A stretch of DNA of 64,000 bases from Ascaris suum (Eukaryota > Nematoda > Chromadorea > Rhabditida > Ascarididae): positions 11,106,184 through 11,170,183 of the forward strand of contig CM024168.1 of assembly GCA_013433145.1 (NCBI GenBank). Direction: 5' to 3'. A program made the position numbers and the translations under genes. Under the pieces are notes generated by a model. The model ran no database searches. It was not told where the DNA came from and saw only the letters and a program-made list of their open reading frames with translations. Positions 48,024 through 61,800 of this stretch are shown piece by piece. Numbering within the stretch: position 1 is the first letter of the stretch; every line of letters starts with the position of its first letter.

Positions 48024-50975
48024 AAGTTCACTTTGAAGTACTTCGATATGTTTCATATACGCTGATTCATGTCGATGTTTGAACGTGTTATGCAGTTTGA
48101 AGAATGAAAGGGTTTCTTTGTACCGTATACCGACGGACCTGCGTTTCACACTAATCGAGTTGCAGAATATATGAGGGAGTACGTGAGCAAAGCTTCCACG
48201 ATATGCGCTTCTGCAATCCCCTCACTGCCTGATCGGCAGGTTCCGTCAAATATTACCAACTGATAACGAAGATGCGAGCTGCTACCTTCATATTTGAATA
48301 ACGCGACCGTCCACATAAATGTTCAAAAAACAACCATTTCTTGGAACCGAACCACTGCGAAGTAGAAAGCCAACCGTTGAGAAATGCCCGCAGTCTCTGC
48401 CAGATTCAGTGGATCATAGTAGAACGTGACGCAGTCTGGTAACGTTGATCTCGTTCGTATCGGTATTGAAAGCATTAGACAGACAATGCAAATATGCTTA
48501 TGTTCAAGCACGAGATCTCCTTGGCGCGCTTTTGCACTACGAGTTTTTGCATCAGCCGCATGCAAAAGTGTAAATCGTCCAGATGCACTTGAGCATTTTT
48601 TTTTTCATTTTCGGATGCATTGGTTGCTTCTGTGTTTTTCAAGTCTCCTTTCTCTAAAAACCCTAACAAATACTAGCAAGTATTATAAAAGAGATCGCTG
48701 ATCAGTCTCATGAGGAGCTAGTTGCAGTCGTTGCATATGTTTGAGGATTTGCATAGAAGCTTTTCACGGCTGCCGGTCAATATTTTTCACGCTTTTGAAT
48801 ACAGAAGGGGTTATCGATGTTTAAAAATGCCTTGAAATTGCGAATTAAGCACAACTTCGCGACTAAATCGTATGCATCTGTATCCCCCCGGTATCTCTAA
48901 CACGACGAACGCTGATACTCTGGAATTGAGAAATTTCTGAGGTATAATGTACGTCATTGATGATTCGAATAATACCGTCTTTGAAGTTGACCTCTTTCAA
49001 TTTCGAAAAACATTATAGGTATTCGAAAACACCCACGACTTTTATGTGGGATTTATTTCATATTCGGCGCTGTCGCTATTCAGCTGGAAAAGGAATTATT
49101 TGAAAGAGTTGACGAATGTGCCTTTATCACCGTGCATATTTTACTAGCTCCTGGTGCTTAGCAGAAACAGCTTTTCCAAGAGCGGGTTTGCAATGGAACA
49201 CATCTCGTGTCTTCTATAATATGATTTCAACCGTTTTCATAACAACACTGCCATCGAAAGAAGAGGATGAGAGAGTCTGATTTCAGGGGCAACCTCCCTC
49301 CTCTCATAGCAGTTTCGACGACTAGGACTATGCAAGAATCGATTTCGGAGAGGCAAGACGATGGGAAGAAACATAGTTCAAGCATAATGCAATGAAAGAG
49401 TTGGGGTACCAGGATTGCTGTACCTGAAAACAATCTGCAATCAAACTGTGAGTATTCTGAAGCATCGAGCACGTTTCAACCAGCGTTAAAATACTTTCAG
49501 ATAAGCACGTCATTGACTGATACATACAAATACAAGCGCTTATGTCCGAGTTGTAACACCATTATGTCAGCGATTTTTTCAAATAACGGCAGTTCTGCTT
49601 CCGTACTGCTGAAATATTCGTTACGCGATCATCCGAGCGTTTTAAGATAATGGTGACTGACGGCAGTGCCTGGAAAAATTCCCAAGAGGAAGCGCTTTGT
49701 TACAACCTCACTCGACCACGCTGTTCCACGACTTTTGGCTTGTTTTTCCCCCATTAATGGGAAGTGTGTTCTGTCCGTTTAAACTACTATGGTCGATCTT
49801 TCGAAGCATAATTTGTTGTTGAGACCACCTTAAAGGAAACGACTGCAATAGAATCACTGTGCTAGTGCTTCTTCTGCTATTTGGTCGTGAGATTTCATAA
49901 TATGCACCGACCAATATAGCAGATTTGGCGTTCTGGTCGTTACAACAAAAATGCAATGAAGTGCAATGAAACTAACAAAGATTAAGCAGGACTGTGGAAT
50001 TGCAAATTAGGCGCACAGAAGTTCATTGCGGCGCAGTATTGCTACATTGCTGCAGTTTTAGAAACAGCCGGAATTCAAAGAAGTGACATAGCATTGACAA
50101 TTTTGAACAAACATTGACGAGACATTTAGAATGAAAGCGACTTCGATTACGATCATATGTGCCGATGTTTAAGATTGGGGGTTGGGGGTTCACCTCCGAA
50201 ACTGCAGTCAAATTCTGATTAGCCGGGGTCCTCATCGTCGCCTACTGCAAAAGATGAAGTTTCGGGATTTATGTGCTGAATTAGGCGATAGTTTTAGTGT
50301 CCACGTGATGCCTTCCCGGGGTTGGCGTGTTGAAGCCTTTGATGGGGCTGTTCCATATGGTGAGATTCCTTGGCGCGAAATCAGGTGCTGTCGTCGTTCG
50401 GCAATGGCAGGAGAAGGTTGCTCATGGAGCTCTGGTTATGCGCGAGGAAAGGAGAGGAAGGGTGGCTGCTCGTGGGACCGCGCCATAAAACGATGGAGTG
50501 TTTTGGCTGTCACTTCCGAAAGTCAAACACTTCTAATTGTTACACTGAAGCAGTCGGATACCACTCCTCGACGCGGTCGGTGCCTCTCGTTTCGTTGAAC
50601 AAATGTTTGCTATGGTTGCTGAGTTCTCCATTCTTTTCATTGCTTTCTGCCTATTATAGCGCACATCAGTCTGCTGTAAACGATTTTTCTCAGCCTTTCT
50701 CAAATTTTCTTCTATCATTATGACGATTTTCTATTAAAATCATTGTTATCTCTTACCTGAAGCCATATGCAGTTATTTGCGCTGTAAATTTGAGAGTTCC
50801 GATCAAGGTTGAGCATATAATTATTGTGGCTTATCATGAAAAGCTGCTCTTGAAATTGGAAAATGGGATGTCATCGGTTGGAAAATGAGGTGTCATCGGC
50901 TCCATGCAAGGAACATTTTTATATAGAGGAACTTTTCAAGTGAGAATTGGAAAAAGCTACTCACTTCACTTTAAT
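48024..50975. other. Intergenic region without a supported gene
   Basis: Short frames on both strands were examined. The best is a minus-strand stretch near 49,616-49,525 after TTTCAG (STEAELPLFEKIADIM...), but it has no recognisable domain and cannot be linked to neighbouring exons. Confidence 0.4.
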
Positions 50976-52000
50976 TCTTGGTTGTACCCGAGAGGGAAGT
51001 GTCTTGGACGGTGCTTTGTCTTTCGTTCGCGAAAACACTCAAAGTAGTTACCAAGTTCTTCGTTGATGACGCCAAATTTATCGACCATTGTATATGCTAC
51101 ATGTCTACCTATGGACCTCGATGGATTTGCCAATGGGTCGAAACCGCAACAGAGTCAATGTTTGCCTTAGAAAAAATCGTGTGGCACACAGAAAATTCCA
51201 ACATGAACGTTCTGCCAAGGCAGGAGATGAGGTTCATTCTAAAACAGATCGCGCTCGTAACCTTGGTGTTATAATCGACCCAGGCCTCTAAACAAGATTG
51301 CAGTTTTCCACTTTTGCTGAAAGCTTGTCGAAAACTGCAAACTCTATTCGTCGTCCTTTGCAGCACACATGTATTGGGCTTCACTTAAATGGGTGAATTC
51401 TTCATTGCGGAGCAGTTCTGGGATGCTCTACTAACGTCTTGTATCGTCTCCCTGCTTGGTTCTTGATATCAGACCGTTACGGAAGTCGACAAATGCTTCA
51501 TGCGAATTGCTTTTCCCAAAGCTCACCGCGTCTAAAGTCTGTAAAGTCCACACGTGTCAATTCACATTATCAGTCTAAAATCTTCATCCTGATATCATTG
51601 CAAGAACGTCGGCACAAGTTGGACTTCATTCTTCTTCTTTTTTTTTTTAAATTGTGTTCGGCTCTTACGCATCCAACTTTCAAAAATATTTCAATCTGAC
51701 CCTCCTCTAGGTCTAGCGGACATCAGTTTTACCTCGCAAAAAATGTTGCAGTAGAAACAATGTTCTGCACAGTTTCCAGTTTCGCATGGTGCGGGTTTTG
51801 GAAATTGCTTCCAGCAGATATTGTTTATGCATCCACCTCTTCAGTTTTTTAATGGTGGCTACTCGCTTCGATCTATATTTTATCGCTGCTTTTATGTGTT
51901 AAATGTCTATTCGCTGGGATTGTAACTTTGCGAACGTTTTCCCACTTTCTATTGTTCATGTTTATAAACTCTTAACTTGTTTTCCACATTTATGACATTG
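50976..52000 (+). pseudogene. Decayed non-LTR retrotransposon reverse transcriptase (CR1-like)
   Basis: Shifting frames, read in order, give a degenerate 'TREGSVL' (the P-x-GS-V-L block), 'FVDDAKFI' (corresponding to the FADD catalytic box, with V for A), 'NLGVIIDPGL' (thumb region 'DLGV.ID..L'), 'LQERRHKLDFIL', and finally 'FYLAKNVAVE' with 'FWKLLPADIVYAS', which corresponds to the conserved C-terminal 'WN.LP..V..A.S' tail. Every block is separated by stops or frameshifts, so the element is dead. Block order and spacing fit CR1/jockey-type LINE ORF2. The 5' part of the RT and the endonuclease are missing, consistent with 5' truncation during insertion. Confidence 0.8.
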
Positions 52001-53443
<1,443 letters not shown>

Positions 53444-53615
53444 CATTACGTACAGAATTGCGTACGACCATAACACGAAAGGGGAAGGAACTAAGAGCTC
53501 CAGATTTTTTATGAACTACTCTGCGAAGCACTTTTGATGGGTGCAGCCCCCATCGCCACCAGTCCTATTACATTTCACGTCAACTTACCGGCCTATAGGT
53601 CACATGCAGCTGGAG

Positions 53616-53638
53616 GTGCGAGAAGATTGCACGCTTTT

Positions 53639-53714
<76 letters not shown>

Positions 53715-53736
53715 AATAAGCGTGTAATCTTCTCGC
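53616..53736. repeat. Palindrome centred on a (TA)n tract
   Basis: The arms 'GTGCGAGAAGATTGCACGCT' (from 53,616) and 'GCGTGTAATCTTCTCGCAC' (to 53,736) pair with about two mismatches over 26 bp and enclose 53,642-53,709, which is pure (TA)n and itself self-complementary. The whole 121-bp unit can extrude as one cruciform. It resembles a small foldback element whose centre has expanded. Confidence 0.88.
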
Positions 53737-55507
53737 ACTTGCTTTACGCTAGTGAGATTACCAAAAAAGGACGAATCTTTCTTAAAGCGTCTCTGGTTTA
53801 GTAAAATATTTAGTAAATTAGGAGCGCACTGTTTTTGACATCTCGGTTATTGTTGCTGAGCCGCAGATGTGGTTTATTAAGTGAACGATCTGTTGGCAAT
53901 TTATGCTTGGGATAGAAGTTTTTGTTGGAAATATATGGAAGCGGTTGGTCGGTTGAAATGGATATGAAAGTACATGAGGTGGCAGGTTCTATCGCATGCC
54001 TCTCTATTTGAATGTCATCCGGCTGGTGCAAAATGAAAACTGACCGATGTGTCCGTTTGAATACTTTAATGAAGGACCACTCTGTGAAATGGAACTAACT
54101 TCGTGCGGCACCTCACACTCATGGAAACTTATTGACGCTTTTGTTGGCACACTCGTTCCATCTCCCTACACTCAATTTACATGTGGCAATTTCCTGGATG
54201 CTCTTCTCGACATTGTGTTCTGTAGTGTCAGCGATGACCAAATCGGCCAGCTGTGCTCCTAGGAAGGCTCAAAGTGCACACTGCACCCGTAGTAATTTAT
54301 TTGGAAGGAGGGACCAGTAGAAGAAAATGGCTCAGCGGTACTGTGAATGATGACGAATATAAAATGGACTTGAATGTTCCGTTAGTGCACTTCAAACAAG
54401 ACGCATTGAAAGTGTTGAAAGTGTGAGATATCAACTGAGAGTGAAACGCTTGACTGTGTCTTAGTTTTTGCTTTATAATATGAAGGCATCAGGAAATGTA
54501 CGCATCAAATTATGCTGAAATATAGGAAATGATTGAAGGACGGTTATAGCAATAGTCACGAGAGAAGAAGCGAGTTGAATGGATCGATAATGGACAGGAC
54601 AATGAGACCTGCTGCGATCAAGGATATCGCATGATCACCCTTACCTCTGACTTCGACAATCACAAAGTATTTAAAAACCGGCTGATTCAGTGGCATTCTA
54701 AAGTAACAGAAACGACAACGACATAATCTCTCAAATGCGAATACCAGTGCTGCTTCTGCTACATCCAATAACACTTTGATTAGCAAATACTGCTTGTGGC
54801 TACTCCACCGACTTCAAAACCGCGATCGTTGTTCAGTGCTTATCTTTTGCCAATGTGGACATAAGAGAATATTGGGGAAACACCCTTTGCAAGGTCAATA
54901 GGAAAGGACAATATACAAGTTCACCACAGTGTAAGTGTTTACAATGGTATTTGATGAATTTGCGGAACGTTTACGGCTTCTGAATGCTATCGGACTTGGA
55001 GGGATCCTTTCGAACCTGCAAATAAATATCGAAATTAGCTAATGAACAACGTCATTTTAATGCTTCTATATGGATGCTCTGAGAACGGCTATCCAGTGAC
55101 CTCATGCGTAAATATGTTTATTCAGCTTTAAAAGAAAAATACAAGCTGAAATGGTTTGCTCGACAAAGCGGCAAATGGATCAGTTTTAATACGATAAAAG
55201 CCGTTTCACCAACGAAGAAAACCATATGTAAGGGGAGACAATTAGTGCTCCAAGAAGAAAAACGACAGAAGCAACCGAGTAAACCCAAGTTAAGATGATG
55301 CGAGTTTTTGCAAAATCTTTTGTGATGACCATCAAACGGTTCCAAATTGATACAAAGATGGGCAATGGGAGCACACATGCAAGAATCTGCAAAGGGAACG
55401 ACGGAACTGTACATGACCAGCAAGACAAATAGCAGGGAAAAAACAGAATTCAGTCATGAAGAAACGAAGGAGCAGGACGATTGCGCGCATATGTTCCCTG
55501 AAAGCCT
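53737..55507. other. Intergenic region downstream of rpn-10
   Basis: Short frames only, for example 54,047-54,262 on the plus strand, with no recognisable domain. The 3'UTR of the minus-strand rpn-10 gene should lie in its right part. An AATAAA on the minus strand occurs near 55,117. Confidence 0.4.
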
Positions 55508-55846
55508 TCAGGTATCGCGCTTGCTTTTTGAGAGTGTGAGTCGGCAGGTTGTGTTGGTTTGCTCGTCTGGTTTCGGCTCGTATATCTCACTGATGTGCCA
55601 GTCCGAATTTATATGCCCGGTGGCCACGTTTTCGATGATCGGCTGCGTTCGAAATTCACTTGGACTCGAATTTTGGTGTAGTTGCAGTCCAACCCATCTC
55701 TTCTTATAGATTGCAGTCATAATATTGTCAACAATTCCTCGGATTAGTCCGCCTGACATGTCAGCAGACTTTCCAATACCCACTACTTCGAGAAGGGCGT
55801 CTTCGCGAGAACAGGAGATTGCAAGCACATTCAAGGTGTAACACCT
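55508..55846 (-). CDS. rpn-10: Probable last exon of Rpn10
   Basis: The frame contains DALLEVVGIGKSADMSGG then LIRGIVDNI, which aligns with the '[22 protein letters not shown]' segment after UIM2 in Rpn10, and runs to a stop at 55,508. The acceptor is not certain: 55,846 keeps phase with the previous exon but is a weak AAG site. The tail beyond the conserved block is longer than in human Rpn10, so an unseen intron is possible. Confidence 0.6.
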   Translation of the reverse strand, partial: RCYTLNVLAISCSREDALLEVVGIGKSADMSGGLIRGIVDNIMTAIYKKRWVGLQLHQNSSPSEFRTQPIIENVATGHINSDWHISEIYEPKPDEQTNTTCRLTLSKSKRDT

Positions 55847-58800
55847 CTTCAGTGGGCATGCACATGACAGCGCTGTTCTGCGACTACTACCAGAACGCAG
55901 GACTACGTGCAAACGGCTGACAGCTTCCTGTTTACAACAAAAAAAGGTATCTTTTGGGCTGAAGATGCACAAAAGGAAACTGAAGACGAAACAAGGTAAC
56001 GAAAACGACGCGGCTAGAATTTTTGAAAAAATGAAGGCAGCAAATGTCTCAATTAGATAATCTGGCCTTTTTTGAATCGCTGGTCGGTGGGACAAGCGCA
56101 ACAAATTTCAACGTTTTTGCTGCTGTGTTAGGGATGCTCATAGAGACCGACTCCTTTTTCGTGACCGCGCTCATGGTGAATGTCATCCATCCTCGTGAGA
56201 TGTCGTGTGTCCCAGAGTACTGGTAATGTGGAGCGATATTCCGACGTAATCGAAGTTTTTTTACAACCGGATGACAAACAATACTTACAATAGACGTAGT
56301 GCCGTCGGATGAGGGCTGCGTCACGTCGACTTTAATTTGCTCACCAGTGACAACACTTGTGGAGGCTGTTTGAGTAGATGATTGCTGAGACGACGGCAAA
56401 AAGGCAGTGACCGCACCGGAGGTAGGAGCGGGGCGTTCTGCCACACTCGCGCAATTATCTTGCATCGACATATTTAAGGCCCATTCCAGTTGCTGCTGCT
56501 CGGTCAGCAATGATGGAGCTGTGTGTGTCACATGACCAGCCGATGTAGCACCTCAAAGCATTTCCATAGAGTATGTGTGAAGAAATTTAATTAGCATTAG
56601 TTCATTCGGATGCTCATGACAGAAAATATTCAGCGATTTGTTTGGCATTAGTTAGATCATGCAATTCTTCATGCGGAAAAGGCCAATTGAGGATTGTGAC
56701 ATACGCCACTGAAATCGTTGAAATCGTCATATCAGCCGTTGAAACTGTCATACTAACTAGCAGCAAGTATATTCGGAGGAGAGAAATGTGCGGGGGCAAA
56801 GTGTCTGATAAGGACGTTGGCTTTTTGCATGGCCTCGCATCAAGATATATGATCCCTTACTGGTTGGAGCACCTGGCGAAAAACTCCTTGTACTGCTACG
56901 CCATCCAGGCAAATGTGCTGCATATTTGTGTTAAAAGGACGGATAAATAATGCACGATATCATCGTATACATTTTCAGATTTGTGGTATGAACTGGGAAC
57001 TTACCAAAGGTAACTGAAAGAATTTGGAAATGAAAATAGTAACTGCTGGAAAAAAGTGGGTGTCGAGATATGATGAGTACAACCTAGATCACTGGCTGAA
57101 TTTCTCTATGAGCTTTCAAACCGTTATGAATTTCGATATTTAAGGGTGCGGCACGATACAGAATTTCCACCCTGGAAGCGACCTGTCAACTTCGAAACTC
57201 GTCAACAAATAATGACTCTATTCACTTCAATCCGGTACTCGCCGAGCTCAAACGTTTCATAAAAGAACCGCTTAACACTCCAAGTGATCATAAGTGATCA
57301 CAAATGGCACGCAAGTTTTTAAGCGGATCAAAATGGCAAGAACTCTTTTACAAGGAGACAATCGCATTGGAATTTGAAGAGAACACGTTACACCTAATGA
57401 ACCCCGTGACAATAGTTGTGATGGCTCCTATGTGGCACCCTCTGTGGCACTAGGAGGCAGATGCAGGAAAATACGTGAGCGTGAGTGCAGAAACGACTTT
57501 GCCATAAGCACGTTTGCCAAAGGACCCCAGCACTTCTATCCTACAAAGGCTCTGATGTTCTAGATTCGACGCCATTAGGGCTTGTTGACTGTAGCGTTTT
57601 CTGCTGCTATCTACGTCGAGCAATTTTAGCCCAGCGAAAAAGAAAGGAAGCATGGCTGACTTACGTGGCACGGTTCCACTGTGCTGGCTTGGCGGCGCTT
57701 GCGTTGGGCCATTTGCTCCTCCTTCTCTTTGCTGTTGATTTCGGCGCTCTTCTTCCAGAGAAATGCGAAGTGCCTGAAGACCTCATGTTCGACAAACAAG
57801 CGAAAAGCATTCCTGAGAGGCGAAAGGGGTAGGTGCGGAGCGGTGGAAAGGGGGGAAACGAGCGGCTAAGCGAACGACGTCTAATGGATTAGGCAGGCTC
57901 AGAGTTATTCATTGCAGACCAGCTGCAATGAGCTCGTGCTCATCAAGTGCAGCAGGATGAAAACATGCAGCTGCCTTTCGAAGTAGCAGTATCATAGAGA
58001 AAGCACTGGAGACTAGTCAGGTCGAAGAGATTTCTTCGAAGACAGAAACTGAAGGCAAAAAACAAAAATATTCGTTCCTACTATCATAATGAAAATGATC
58101 ATATTTTTGTCTCTTCTTCTGTCGGGATGCAGCTGGTCTGACCAATGTGCCAAGTGAAACGAGAATCATAGAACAGTATTATGCTTTGTTTCCCGTTGAA
58201 AACATCGGCCTGATGGCTCTTGAAGGCACATTTTAAAATGCGAACCCTCAAAACTCAAGTTTTCTTGCAAGCGTTCCTCTTGAATTCAAGTTCGTCCTGA
58301 GACAAACACATTGAACCAACTGCCTTGCAGCAAAGAAAACGAAGCTCCAAGGAGCACATGAAAATGCCATGTTGGCCCTGCTGTAGAACCATCCTTGCAG
58401 CATTTGACTATGAGTGGATAATATCGTTGGCAGCGAGGATACTAACAAGTGCAAAACTGCCAAGACCGTGGGTTTTGGTGGTCATGTTAAAAACAGCAGT
58501 ACTGATGGAGCAACTTTTTGACCATCTTCAACGTATCTTGATCTTCAGAAGTACTTTCTCTATTCAGCTATTGCAGAAACACGTGCGTCCATCATTGGAA
58601 CCTGATTAGCTTTTAGAACTTCTAGAACCTCATAGGATTATGTGTGGTTCGATTGTTGTCTGCTGTCGCATTAAGCGGATTAAAGTAAGAAAATACGTTC
58701 CGTGAAGGATGCACGGGAAATCTTATAAAAGGAAGGCTGTAAAAACTGTTGCTGTGATTCGCGGAGTGAGCCCATGAGTTAAACTTCTGAGAAACTTTCT

Positions 58801-61800
58801 GGTGGCTTGTGCGTCTTGTCTCACCGACCAGAGGAGTGAAAAAATTCAGCGGGTTTTGATGGCTGACAGTTTCGGAGATCTAAATTCAGGAAAGCTTTTC
58901 TTTTGGGAACCTCACCTTCCTGACTGGTTCTGACAAATAAAGGTCTTGACTACTATCATAGATTGTGTGGCAATACGGTAACTCCGCTTTGCTAACTAAC
59001 TATGATAAAACATAGCGACTCCGGCCGACCTTTTTACAATGGGATCACCAGCTGAAACAGCAGTGGACGGAAGCGCAGATCGAAAACTTTTCCACATGCC
59101 TTTAGCAACGACATGTTTCGAAAGCGATAAAGAGGTGTTTCATCGGCGCCCAACGAGCACAGTTGGTGGGAAAGAGATGACTGCCATTTAAAAGAAAGAA
59201 TAGATACAAGCTGTGCATAAAGTCACAGTGACGAACAAAGACTTTGAGTATTGACACTTTTTATCTCCTGCTCTTCTCCGACATACTTTACAATCCTTTT
59301 TCTCACAAATCTATAGCCAACCTTCCATTTGCCAATATATGTTGGCGTAACTGCTGAACACAAGTGAGTATAAAAAGTGGAGAACAACATACCATAGCGA
59401 GCTCCGGGTCATTTTCTGCGTCGGCATCCGAACCAAGAACTGTTGCGGGCATAGAAGGGATATCATCACGCCGACAAATGGATGAAGACATAAGCACTTC
59501 CACAAGTGAGGAACCTCCAGAAGGCACAACTAGCAAATTCGATCGACTTCTTTGTCTGTAACAACCTTCCATGGCTTACACATGAACGCAGCAGTTGTTC
59601 GAGGCAACTACGAAAATTTGGTACACGGCTGAAACATGCTTTCCTTCATAATTCACGTATGCTAGCAGCTTTGCCATTTACGAAGAAAAAGCAGAATATG
59701 CAGAACAACGCGCTCATATTTTAGCTGACCTGACCGCCCACATAAACTTTACACAAACAACACTTCTTCTGTAACTGGACAGAGTAAATTGAAAGCCAGG
59801 ATGGAGTAAGGTGAATGTGTTTTTCCATTTTGAAGCAGTGTAACCGTTCACAAGATTGACTGTTCCTTCCGCGATCTACTGAAGTAGGCCATACGTTCAT
59901 TGTCTGCTGAACTAAAACTGCGAGACAAACAGATCGAACGCGCAAACAGATCCAAATGAGCACGCCACCATCCCTGTCAGTAAACTTGATCCTGCTTAAC
60001 TTGTTTAAGGGAGGATGTTTTGCATTGCATTTTGAAGTCTTTTTTGCCCTACTAGATATTTTGCGTTCCAGTTGATCGTCATTTCAATCATCTTTTAGCT
60101 ACACCTTTAGGGGAGTGTGCGAAAGTACGGGAGATTCCATAAGGATTGCACTAGGAACTCCTTTCAGTTGCCCTGTTCGCGGTGCCGTTTATAGGGACGC
60201 GCTGATCTTAGATCATTATGACTGCGATTATAACGACGAAATAAACAGGTTGTTCGGAGTCTGTGCGTCGTTGTCATCATACGAAATTAACCCACCGACG
60301 CGGCCCGACATATCAGGGTGAACGTCTATGTTGGGACTCTGTGTGAAGCTCGAAGTCACGAGCTTGAGATCGCAAGAGCACATCAGACACCAGCTATAGC
60401 AAAGTGAAAGGGTGTTTTACCTGCCATTCACTGTCTGAACGAACTGACGCATGACATGAGCGTTATTTGAATTCCCTTCGCCAAAGCAAATAACGTCCAT
60501 TTGCACATCATCTTTTCTCAGCTGTTTGGCGAACTTGTTCAGCTGGAACATTAAAGAAAATGCGTGATTTACTCACTTGCTATTTGATACTAGCATTCTC
60601 AGGCTATCAAAGACCTCGCCTTATACATGGATGTCCTCTGACTTTTCAGTTAAACTTACACAGCAAGATTGTATACGGGGCTCACATGTCAGCACCCTTC
60701 TCTCTATGTCCGGTAAGATGCCTCGCAGCCAAAACTTAGATAAAGGAGATATGCTTTAGCCGGAAGTCCTTGAACGGAAAATTATAGGTTTGAAGGTCAC
60801 ATATCTAAATAGGACCAGGAAGACTATTTTCGAATCAGCACGACGTGAATTAGGCGATGAAAGTTGGTGGGTGTCATGCACATCATGTGCCCCCATAAAC
60901 GGCAGACGCGACTACTACTAAATTATTCAGTCAACAGCGTTAAAAGAGATCGATATCGTAGCACAGAAATCTGCCAAGTTTGATGGGGAGCTGAATGAAG
61001 AAGTGAAAAGAAGCAATCTGCTGGGATAGTTTTAGTGGTGCCACGCTCCTCTCACCGCTGAGTCTCAAACTGCTCAAACTGATTTTATTAATTCAACATT
61101 TCTCAACGATAGGTATCAGTATGAATTCTTGCCTCTCGCTTTCGAAAGTAAGAACTGAACTGTTTCCAAGCTCACTCATCTGTATTACGGATTCAAGACT
61201 CAAAGAAGGAAGTGTGCACAATTGCCGACCGAACCTCAACGATATCTGCTTCGGGAATGGGGCTGCCAACAAAAAGAATAATTCGCATCTTGTGATGGAC
61301 GTTTGGCCGATGCTTTAGTGCCATATGCGCCACTTTAACACCACCTACGAAATCCGACCGGCCCTGAAAAGCTCGAAACACCCGAAAGAATTAGAATATA
61401 TTAATCTCAAATTTACGGTGGAGAGAATGCGCACAGTCTTCTCTGAAAAAAGGTTTATTGGAGAAATCAAATTTATCCTTTGATTCGCTTGCATGCATTA
61501 GATGACTTAAGACCTCAGAAACTTCAGCATTTGGCATGACAATCGATCCAACAAGAGAGAAGTCCTCAGAAAAAGCTTTTTTTGAGGTGTTCATTGGGGT
61601 CAACGGTCTGTCCGAAGTAAAGAAATAAACCGCGAACCACATCGTCACGAATGCCACCATCTGCAGTGAAGCCACTCTCAAGTCGTGTCCGAAGATTAAT
61701 TTCAGCCGCGCCTTAGACGAATGTACGTTACTTTGAAAACTTTTACTAACAGTGCCACATCATTAATAGTGCGAACAGTATTATCACTGACAGCGCTGGT

